Below are positions 5,853 to 12,460 of a stretch of 12,460 nucleotides of DNA, one piece after another. The translations under genes and the position numbers were made by a program. The notes below the pieces were generated by a model. That model made no database searches, was not told the origin of the DNA, and was given only the letters and a program-made list of their open reading frames with translations. The number at the start of each line of letters is the position of its first letter. The first letter of the stretch is position 1. The stretch is taken from assembly GCA_041164825.1 (NCBI GenBank), contig JBEAOO010000352.1, forward strand, positions 1-12,460. The letters are read 5' to 3'. The stretch comes from JBEAOO01 sp041164825 (GTDB taxonomy: Bacteria; Pseudomonadota; Gammaproteobacteria; Burkholderiales; Burkholderiaceae_C).

Positions 5853-7373
5853 ATGACGACCGCTCCCCTGCCGCCCCACGCCACGACCCCGCCCGACGAC
5901 GACGCGCTCGCCGCGGCCTCCTTCGACAGCTACTTCCGCGAAGGCGAGCTGCCGCAGGATGCCCTGCACCTGTGGCAACTCGCCCAGCAAGGCCCGCTGG
6001 TGGAGGCGCTGCGCGCGCTGTTCCACGGCCCGGCCGACCTGGTACGGCTGCGGCTGTGGGTGTTTGTCGAGCTGATGGCGCTGCCGCAGGCGCACATTGA
6101 GCGCGATGCGCTGAACCGCCACTTCCACGCGCTGCGGCCTGAGCCGCTGGACCTGGTCATCAAGCGCCTGCGCGATGTGGGCCTGCTGCTCTGGGACACC
6201 GGCACCCAGCTCTACACCGTGACGCCGCTGGCCCAGCAGCTGATGGCCGTGCTGGCGCCGCTGGTGCGCGCGCCCGAGCAAGACGCCGACTTGGCAGGTT
6301 TGCTGGCCAGCGTGGCCGGTGCGCAGCAGCTGGGCGTGTTGGAGCCGGCGCAGCTGCTGCACCTGCAGGCCCAGCTCTCGCGCCTGCACGATGAGTTTGC
6401 CGATGCCATCACCAGCGGCTCGGAGTTCCGCCTGCGCCAGGCGCAACGGCGCTTTGAACGCGCGCTCGATTTGGTGGACCGCGCCTCGGCCGCGCTCACC
6501 GCCATCATCACCGGCGCCCAAGGCCAAGCGCGGCTCGAAAAACTCGCCCGCGACCTGGGCCTGGCGCAAGCGCGGCTGCTGTCGATGGCCAGCCAGTTCA
6601 ACCGCGCGCTGCAGCAGGCCGACCGCCAGCGCGTGACGCTCGGCAGCACCGGCATCACCACCACCGATTTGAAGCAGTGGCTGCAAACGCTGGCCAGCAC
6701 CAAGGCCCTGCCCGAGCTGCTGAACGGCGCCTTCAGCGCACCCGTGGCGCCGGTGTTTGTGGCGCCGCACGAGCTGCTCGATGTGACCGAAGGCGAGTTT
6801 GAACGCGACCGTGGCCAAGGCCCCGCCGAGCCGCTGCCCAGCGCGCAAACCGCGCCCACTGGCAAGCTCGAAGGCCTGGCCATGCCGGCCGAGTTGGGCG
6901 AGCTGGTGGGCTTGTTGACGGGCTGGAGCCTGCAAGGCGACGCCGCGCCGCGCGACGTGGCCGAGGTGCTGCTGGGCGGGCGCTTTGCGCAGGCCGCCTA
7001 CCGCGCGCAGCTGATGCCGCTGCTGGGCGACCCGCAGGCTGCCACGCTGCAAGGCAGCACCGGCGACCTCGCCCGCCTGCCTTGGCGCGCGCACTGGAGC
7101 CCGCACCTGCGCCGCAGCAAAGACCCGAGCGTGCGTGCGATGAGCGTGGGCGAGCTGCGCGCCGTGGGCGAGGGCGAGGGCCACCTCGAACGGATGGACC
7201 CGCCGGCCGACGACGCGCCGGCCGAGCTGCCGCTGCGCAAGAAGCGAGGGCGCAAAGTCGCGTCCGCCGACGGCGCGCATTCAGACGACCCGCAGGCCAA
7301 TGCCGCGCCCGCGCCCACGGACGCCACCGAGCCCGCTGCCGAACAACAACACCCCGACCCCTCCCCGCCATGA
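5853..7373 (+). CDS. mksF: MksF-like kleisin subunit of an SMC condensin
   Basis: This 506-residue protein is the first gene of an operon with mksE and the SMC gene, the usual mksF-mksE-mksB order. ATG 5853 is chosen because the open frame upstream overlaps the cupin remnant and is not protein-like. Residues about 25-130 look like the N-terminal winged-helix region of MukF/MksF (SYFREGELPQDALHLW, then VIKRLRDVGLLLWDT and YTVTPLAQQLM). Residues about 145-300 are long amphipathic helices (LRQAQRRFERALDLVDRAS, LEKLARDLGLAQARLL) that would bind the SMC neck. A C-terminal helical part follows to about 450. The kleisin bridges the two SMC heads and carries MksE dimers. The last 45 residues are low-complexity Pro/Ala/Asp/Glu with a basic cluster LRKKRGRK (461-468), which may contact DNA. 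The stop overlaps the mksE start. The call rests mainly on operon context plus secondary structure; kleisins diverge strongly. Confidence 0.75.
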   Translation: MTTAPLPPHATTPPDDDALAAASFDSYFREGELPQDALHLWQLAQQGPLVEALRALFHGPADLVRLRLWVFVELMALPQAHIERDALNRHFHALRPEPLDLVIKRLRDVGLLLWDTGTQLYTVTPLAQQLMAVLAPLVRAPEQDADLAGLLASVAGAQQLGVLEPAQLLHLQAQLSRLHDEFADAITSGSEFRLRQAQRRFERALDLVDRASAALTAIITGAQGQARLEKLARDLGLAQARLLSMASQFNRALQQADRQRVTLGSTGITTTDLKQWLQTLASTKALPELLNGAFSAPVAPVFVAPHELLDVTEGEFERDRGQGPAEPLPSAQTAPTGKLEGLAMPAELGELVGLLTGWSLQGDAAPRDVAEVLLGGRFAQAAYRAQLMPLLGDPQAATLQGSTGDLARLPWRAHWSPHLRRSKDPSVRAMSVGELRAVGEGEGHLERMDPPADDAPAELPLRKKRGRKVASADGAHSDDPQANAAPAPTDATEPAAEQQHPDPSPP

Positions 7374-8110
7374 CCTCACCCACCGACGACGCCGCCCTGC
7401 TGGTGGCCGAACTGCTGGCGCGCCGCTGGCTGCCGCGCACCCACCCGCGTGTCAAACGCGCGCTCATCAACGCCGAACTCTGGGACGAGATCGCGCGCCG
7501 CCTGGCCGATGTGGGCCTGCGCCTGGTCGACAGCGTGCACGCCGACCATGTGTGCCTGACGCTGCTGCGCAGCAGCGAGAGCACCGTGTTTGGCGACGCT
7601 GGCCTGGGCGCCAACAACAACATCGATCTGCCGCGCGACGGCGTGGCGCTGCTGATCGTGCTGTGGTCGCTGATCGTGCTGCCCAAGCGCGAGCGGCAGG
7701 CCGCGCGGGTGGAGCCGCATGGTGATGGCCAAAGCGAATTTTTTGCTTCTGACAAACCGCTGCCCAGCGCGCTCACCACCGCACCGCGCCTGTCGTATCG
7801 CACGCTGCTGGCCGATTTTGGCGACCAGCTCGGCCGCAAGATCCGCATCGACAGCAACCTCAAGCTGCTGGAGCGCCAGGGCTTCATCGTGCGCCGTGGC
7901 GACGAGATTGCCGAAGGCCCGCTGCTCGACCTGCTGCTCGACCACGACATCTTGGCGCCGCGCATTCTGGACGGCGCGCTGGGCGATGTGCTGGCGCGTG
8001 AACGCGTGGCCGCTGATGCGGCGGCGCTGGTGCACAGCAGGACCGACAGCACGGCCGACCGCACGAGCGACGACCACATCGTGGCCCTGCCCACCGACCA
8101 CGACGACTGA
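7370..8110 (+). CDS. mksE: MksE-like KITE (tandem winged-helix) subunit
   Basis: The start ATG at 7370 overlaps the mksF stop as ATGA, a sign of translational coupling and of equal dosage. The 246-residue product has a helical first half (LVAELLARRWLPRTHPRVKRALI, read in parts) with a first winged-helix region to about residue 110. A second follows at about 140-200, including RTLLADFGDQLG, SNLKLLERQGFIVRRGD and EGPLLDLLLDHD. Length and the helix-turn-helix then hydrophobic wing pattern fit MksE/MukE and JetB proteins, which bind the kleisin and the SMC heads as dimers. The C-terminal 45 residues are polar and probably disordered. The gene is followed after 9 bases by mksB. Sequence alone would make it a winged-helix protein; position between the kleisin and the SMC gives the name. 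Confidence 0.75.
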   Translation: MTSPTDDAALLVAELLARRWLPRTHPRVKRALINAELWDEIARRLADVGLRLVDSVHADHVCLTLLRSSESTVFGDAGLGANNNIDLPRDGVALLIVLWSLIVLPKRERQAARVEPHGDGQSEFFASDKPLPSALTTAPRLSYRTLLADFGDQLGRKIRIDSNLKLLERQGFIVRRGDEIAEGPLLDLLLDHDILAPRILDGALGDVLARERVAADAAALVHSRTDSTADRTSDDHIVALPTDHDD

Positions 8111-8119
8111 GCCCGCACC

Positions 8120-10951
8120 ATGTTCCACCTCCAACACATTGAACTGCTGCACTGGGACTACTGCCAGCGCGTGAGCCTGCCGCTGGACGCGGCCATCGTC
8201 ACCATCGCCGGCCCCAACGGCTCGGGCAAAACCACGTTGCTCGATGCGCTGCGCACCCTGCTCGGCCTCGAATGCTCGGGCGGGCGCAGCTACAAAACCT
8301 ATGCGCGCCACGCCAACGCCAACAGCGCCTGGCTGCGCGCGGTGGTCGACAACACGCCGCGCAACCGCCAGAACGCCAGCCGCCCCTTCGCCACCTCGCT
8401 GCTCTACGCCGACCACGTCACGCTCGCCTGCCGCATCGAGCGCAACGGGGGCGACTGGCAGCGCCGCTACCTGCTGGCCGATGGTGACGTGAGCGTGGAA
8501 GAGCTGCTCGAGCGCGGCGACCGCGACGTGCTGGGCCTGGAGACCTGGCGCAAGCGCCTGGCCGCCGCCGGCCTCACGCCCGCGATCGCGCGCGTGTTGT
8601 CGCTCGAACAAGGCCAAACCGACCGCCTGTGCGAATACAACCCACGCGAGTTGCTGCGCCTGGTGTTTGATGTGTTTGGCGACCAAGAGGTGCTCGACCG
8701 GTATGAACAAGCGCGTGGCCACCAGCAGAACGTGGCGCGCGAGGTGGAGGTGGCCGACCGCGAGTTGGCGCACGCCAAGAACCAGCTGGCCGAGCTGCAA
8801 CTGCGCGTCAACAACCACCAGCGATACCAGTTGAAGCTGCGCGAACGCGAGCGTCTGGCCACCGAGGTGGTGCCGGTGTTGCGCTGGGCCGAGCAGCGCC
8901 GCAGCATCGCCGAGCGCCTGCGCGAGTTGCACCGCCAGAAGCTGCACTTCGGCGCCGAGGCACGCCGCCGCAGCGCGCTGCGCGGCGAGCTGCTGAGCCT
9001 GTTCGAGGCCCAACAAGCGGCCGAGCAGCGGCTCGATTCGCTGAAGGCGGAACGCAGCGAGGCGCAACAGGCGCAGGCGCAAGCGCGTGAAGCCGAGCGC
9101 CCGGTGGAGGCACTGGTCAAGCGCGAGGCCGAGCTGAACGCGCTGGCCGCGGTGGAAGGCGACCCGGGCCAGTTGGTGGGCCGCCTGAAGGAACTCAGCC
9201 AGCGCCAAAGCGCGCTGCGCGAAGACTGGACCCGTGCGCAGGACGCGTTGCGCAGCGATGAAAAAGCCCTGGCCGAGCTGAGCGGCCAGCGCCTGCCGCC
9301 GCCTCCGCCCGAGGTGACGCGCTTTCGCCGCACGCTGGAAGACGCCGGCATCGCCCACCACCTGGTGGCCGATGTGGTGGAGGTCAACGACGAGGCCTGG
9401 CGCGCCGCCGCCGAGGGGCTGTTGCGCGCTGCGCGCTGGGTGGTGGTGTTGGGCCGCGCGGGCGATGAGTCCCAAGCCATGGCGCTGGCCGAGCGCGAGC
9501 GCTACCGCCACTACCTCGTGCCCGCGGCCGATGCACAAAGCGTCCACAGCGGCAGCGTGCCTGCGGCGTCGATGCTGGCCGTGTTGCGCGTGAGCGCGCC
9601 GCTGCCGGGCTGGTTGACGCAGCAACTGGCCAAAGTGAAAAGGGTGAGCGGCACCGAAGAAGGCCAGCGCCTGGGCGGCGAATGGATCACGCCGCAGGCC
9701 TACCAGCGCGACGGGCGCGGTGGCCGCAGCGTGTTTGTGGAGCCCAGCCAGCACCAGTTTGGCGCCGGTGCGGTGCAAGGCCGCCGCGCGGCCATCGAGG
9801 CGCGCTTGGCGCGAGCGCAGCAAGTGCTGACCGGCATCGCCCAAGCCCAGCACGAGAACGACCGCCACCTGGCCGACGCGCAGCGCGCCGCCCAAGGCCA
9901 CCAGGCGGCCGAAGAACTGGCGCAGCGCCAAGGCGAATTTGCGCAAGCCCGCAGCACCCTGCCCACGCTGCAACAAGCGCGCGCCCAGGCTGGCGCCCGC
10001 TGGACGGCGCTCGACCAACAACACACGGCAGCTGTGGGCGACAAAGGCCGTGCTGAAGCCGCCTACGCCCAAGCGCAACACACGCTCGGCCGCAGCGAAA
10101 CCGACGCCGAGCGCCACGAGCGCGATGTGCACCAGCGCCAGAGCGAGCTGCGCGCGAGTGCGGCGCAATCACAGCGCCAGCGCCGTCAGTTCCCGGCCAG
10201 CTGGGTCACGCCGGCCAAGCTCAGCGGCCTGATTGATGCCTACGACAGCGCCAAACAAGCCGAGCTGCGCCAAGAGGCGGTGCAGCGCGAGCTGGAGCAG
10301 CCCCACTGGGAAACCGACGCCACGGTGGAAGACCGCCACTTGCGCATGCAGCACAGCGTGAACGAACAAGCTCAGCAACTGAGCGACCGCAGCGCCAGCA
10401 ACGAGATGGCGCGCATCGCCGCGCACAACGCCCGCGACCGCTACATCGACGTGCTGCGCGCCACCGTGCGCCGCTACCGCAAAAACATCCAGGAGCTGGG
10501 CGAGCTGGCCGGCGTGATCGTCAACGCCGAACCACCCCACCTCGACAACGACGACACCGTGCTCGCGCAAGCCGGCTTGGCGGTGAAGTTCAGCTTCGAC
10601 GGCAAGGGCGAGATCGGTCTCAACGACGGCGAGGCCTCGGGCGGCCAGCAGGTGCTCAAGTCGCTGATCTTGCTGGTGGGCTTGCTCAAAGACGACGACA
10701 CGCCCGGCGGCTTCGTCTTCATCGACGAGCCCTTCGCCCACCTCGACGTGCGCAACATCCAGCTGGTCGGCCACTTCCTGCGCAGCACCCGCGCGCAGTA
10801 CCTGCTGACCACGCCAATCACGCACAACGTCGAGGTGTTTGAGCCCGCCGACATCACCCTCATCACCAGCAAAAAGCCCCGCGGCGCCCGCTGGGCCCCA
10901 CCGATCGCGGTGCTGCAGCGGCGTGGGGTGCCGGAGTTGGTCACCAGTTGA
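8120..10951 (+). CDS. mksB: MksB-like SMC ATPase
   Basis: The 943-residue protein has the full SMC layout. The N-terminal head has a Walker A, GPNGSGKTT, at 31-39 and a Q-loop LEQGQTD near 162-168. A first coiled coil spans about 190-395, rich in Gln, Arg, Ala and Glu. A globular hinge at about 398-553 contains LVADVVEVNDEAW and WVVVLGRAG. A returning coiled coil runs from about 555 to 770. The C-terminal head has the ABC signature SGGQQ at 840-844, Walker B FVFIDE at 865-870 and D-loop AHLD at 873-876. Two heads dimerise on ATP, and with the kleisin and MksE form a ring that compacts or extrudes DNA. It is far shorter than MukB (about 1,480 residues) and matches the compact MksB type with short arms. 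All ATPase motifs are intact. No terminator is seen before the convergent gene, and no mksG/jetD nuclease follows. Confidence 0.88.
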   Translation: MFHLQHIELLHWDYCQRVSLPLDAAIVTIAGPNGSGKTTLLDALRTLLGLECSGGRSYKTYARHANANSAWLRAVVDNTPRNRQNASRPFATSLLYADHVTLACRIERNGGDWQRRYLLADGDVSVEELLERGDRDVLGLETWRKRLAAAGLTPAIARVLSLEQGQTDRLCEYNPRELLRLVFDVFGDQEVLDRYEQARGHQQNVAREVEVADRELAHAKNQLAELQLRVNNHQRYQLKLRERERLATEVVPVLRWAEQRRSIAERLRELHRQKLHFGAEARRRSALRGELLSLFEAQQAAEQRLDSLKAERSEAQQAQAQAREAERPVEALVKREAELNALAAVEGDPGQLVGRLKELSQRQSALREDWTRAQDALRSDEKALAELSGQRLPPPPPEVTRFRRTLEDAGIAHHLVADVVEVNDEAWRAAAEGLLRAARWVVVLGRAGDESQAMALAERERYRHYLVPAADAQSVHSGSVPAASMLAVLRVSAPLPGWLTQQLAKVKRVSGTEEGQRLGGEWITPQAYQRDGRGGRSVFVEPSQHQFGAGAVQGRRAAIEARLARAQQVLTGIAQAQHENDRHLADAQRAAQGHQAAEELAQRQGEFAQARSTLPTLQQARAQAGARWTALDQQHTAAVGDKGRAEAAYAQAQHTLGRSETDAERHERDVHQRQSELRASAAQSQRQRRQFPASWVTPAKLSGLIDAYDSAKQAELRQEAVQRELEQPHWETDATVEDRHLRMQHSVNEQAQQLSDRSASNEMARIAAHNARDRYIDVLRATVRRYRKNIQELGELAGVIVNAEPPHLDNDDTVLAQAGLAVKFSFDGKGEIGLNDGEASGGQQVLKSLILLVGLLKDDDTPGGFVFIDEPFAHLDVRNIQLVGHFLRSTRAQYLLTTPITHNVEVFEPADITLITSKKPRGARWAPPIAVLQRRGVPELVTS

Positions 10952-11015
10952 GTCGTGACGGTCGACCGGGCAATGTCGCCGAGCGCCGATTGCGATGACT
11001 GGACCCGAGTGGGCA

Positions 11016-12460
11016 TCAGTCCTTGCAAATCGCAAAAGTGAAACAAGCCCGGGTGTCGACGTGGATGTTCACATCGAAACAGATGCCCTCAAGCACGATT
11101 CGGTAGCGCCCAAACCTTGCTCCACGATTCCGAAGCGTGAATTGGCGTGTGACACAACTGCAAGGGGGAATGTCGTCAAAGCAGGTGGGTCCCAGCGGGA
11201 CCAGCGTGGTGGATGGTGTACCGTCAGGCAGCAGCGGCACAGGATTCCCCGCCAGGTCCGTGACGGACATGCGTATCACCTCAACGTGCTGCAGAGTCAC
11301 GTTGGAGTATGGGTTGCAGATTGACAAGCACATCACCTCTGTGTCGTCGCTTTCGATGCAGTCGCAATCGCTGTCACCCCAGGTGATGTGAACGGTCGGC
11401 CGGATTTTCCCGATCTCAAGCGGGCTGCAGACATCAACGCCCGGGAACTGCCCCTGCGTTGCGTCGGATTGGCAGGTAGGCAAAGCGTTGGCTTGGCTTG
11501 CCGCTGACGCCGCCAGCACAGTATTCACCTCTTCCGCCATTACGTCACAGACCAATCGCAGGCGGCAATGGTCAGCGATGCGGGTGAAGGTCGGCAGACC
11601 GAGGGATTCCACTTTCTGAAACTGGATGATTGCACCAGAAGCATCCAGGGCCGGGTCGATCAAGGGGGTCGACATCGGATGATTGGGATCAGAGACCTCG
11701 ATCAGGATTCCTTTTGGGTAATCGACAACGTAGATGCGGTCGTTGGGCGCCAATTGAACCGCCCCGAGCTGGTATGAGCCGGAGAAGCCGCGATCCACCA
11801 GAACCTGATCCGGCCCACTGGTTGAGCCAATGGCATGCGCCAGCAGTCTCCCTGCTCGCATTTCAGTGTAATAAAGCGTTGCGCTATCTGGTGAAAAATC
11901 CAAGCCGTACACAATTTGGACGTTGACGATGTCGTACCGGTGAGTAAATGAGCCTGTAGCGTTGTTGAAATAATAAATGTGGATGCTCCCATTGACCGCA
12001 GCATTTCCAACCGCCAATAGCCTACCGTCTGGGGAGAACTTCATTTGGTAGACACGGCCGGTGCTTGGGCCAGGGCCACTGATCACCGTATTCAGCGGAT
12101 CTGGCGGCGTGTCGCCATCAATCAAAATGGCTGAAAGTAGCCGCGGATCATCGAGATCGACCGTTGCGATCCAATATTTTTCGCAATCTCGATGAGATGT
12201 TGCGGCCACGCGCTCGGCAGTGTTTTTCGGCGAGCCGGGCAGATTGATCGGGCCCGATACCAAGCTGGCTGATCCAGTATTGCTGACACCAACAAGGCTG
12301 TGCTGGAGTGGGCCGGGTGCACCAACCTCTGGCACCGCAATCAAATGATAGAGGTTTCCGCCGCCAGCTGGGGGGATAATAATGGCGGATTGCGCTGACG
12401 ATGCGTTGCCACCCAGGCCGCCGCCAATAGCCAAGTCGCTGCTGTCCCAGAGCGTTGAGC
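11016..12460 (-). CDS. WD40-like propeller protein with a C-terminal 14-cysteine domain, 5' end missing
   Basis: The frame is open to the right edge, so the start lies outside; 480 residues are visible. The first about 290 form a WD40/lactonase-like beta-propeller, with blade signatures MKFSPDGRLLAVG, LDFSPDSATLYYT and VQLAPNDRIYVVD. The pattern (LGGNASSAQSAIIIP near the start, YWIATVDLD, repeated FSPD) recalls propellers common in secreted Bacteroidota proteins, but that comparison is from memory. From about residue 295 a distinct domain carries 14 Cys (for example DSDCDCIESDD, MCLSICNPYSN, CFDDIPPCSC, TRACFTFAICKD), suggesting disulphides and an extracytoplasmic location or a metal site. 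I do not recognise a named family for it. The gene is visibly more A+T-rich than its neighbours and uses many A/T-ending codons, pointing to horizontal transfer. It is convergent with mksB, with a 64-base spacer lacking a clear terminator. Confidence 0.75.
   Translation of the reverse strand, partial: STLWDSSDLAIGGGLGGNASSAQSAIIIPPAGGGNLYHLIAVPEVGAPGPLQHSLVGVSNTGSASLVSGPINLPGSPKNTAERVAATSHRDCEKYWIATVDLDDPRLLSAILIDGDTPPDPLNTVISGPGPSTGRVYQMKFSPDGRLLAVGNAAVNGSIHIYYFNNATGSFTHRYDIVNVQIVYGLDFSPDSATLYYTEMRAGRLLAHAIGSTSGPDQVLVDRGFSGSYQLGAVQLAPNDRIYVVDYPKGILIEVSDPNHPMSTPLIDPALDASGAIIQFQKVESLGLPTFTRIADHCRLRLVCDVMAEEVNTVLAASAASQANALPTCQSDATQGQFPGVDVCSPLEIGKIRPTVHITWGDSDCDCIESDDTEVMCLSICNPYSNVTLQHVEVIRMSVTDLAGNPVPLLPDGTPSTTLVPLGPTCFDDIPPCSCVTRQFTLRNRGARFGRYRIVLEGICFDVNIHVDTRACFTFAICKD

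Noticed and set aside
4890..7280. Long minus-strand open frame (about 796 codons) spanning the cupin, spacer and mksF
   Set aside because: Only its middle part (cupin start and end) is meaningful; the rest is antisense to mksF or an off-frame reading of the Sel1 gene.
7376..10168. Very long minus-strand open frame (about 930 codons) opposite mksE and mksB
   Set aside because: It is the antisense shadow of GC-rich coding DNA; the peptide is rich in His, Gln, Ala and Arg with no domain, while the plus strand shows intact SMC motifs.
1..12460. CRISPR array, tRNA or rRNA genes
   Set aside because: No regularly spaced direct repeats, no cloverleaf with the conserved T-arm, and no rRNA-like stretch was seen on either strand. 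The three-stem element lacks tRNA consensus bases.

Overview
The window looks like chromosomal DNA of a high-GC betaproteobacterium, most likely Burkholderiales (Comamonadaceae or a near relative). This is inferred from the strong G/C bias at third positions, from protein styles such as the aldo/keto reductase, cupin and BNR proteins, and from the G-rich palindromic spacer near 477-515. No ribosomal or tRNA marker is present to confirm it.

Layout, left to right. (1) The end of a BNR/Asp-box propeller protein (1-435, +), then a beta-rich, barrel-like protein of unknown function (554-2038, +). (2) An aldo/keto reductase gene (2176-3430, +) split after codon 20 by a 268-bp non-coding element (2237-2504). 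The element has perfect 31-bp terminal inverted repeats and two further long internal hairpins, and removing it restores the reading frame exactly. A bidirectional intrinsic terminator (3478-3509) follows. (3) A minus-strand pair: a Sel1-repeat secreted protein (4526-5155) followed by a CsgG-like lipoprotein (3566-4429). (4) A cupin gene on the minus strand (5370-5747) whose frame is broken twice. (5) A tight plus-strand operon mksF-mksE-mksB (5853-10951) encoding a MukBEF-like SMC condensin: kleisin, KITE/winged-helix subunit and SMC ATPase. The first two genes overlap by ATGA and the third starts 9 bases after the second. No nuclease gene (mksG/jetD) is visible next to it. (6) Convergent with the operon, the 3' part of a visibly more A+T-rich gene (11016-12460, -). 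It encodes a WD40-like propeller followed by a domain with 14 cysteines; style and composition suggest horizontal acquisition.

The MksFEB proteins should work together as a DNA loop-extruding or chromosome-organising complex. In Wadjet/MksBEFG defence the same core is joined by a nuclease, but nothing here shows that nuclease, so a housekeeping MksBEF is the simpler reading. The least explained object in the window is the three-stem element inside the reductase gene. It has no ORF of its own and no target duplication, and the reductase halves around it look otherwise undamaged.
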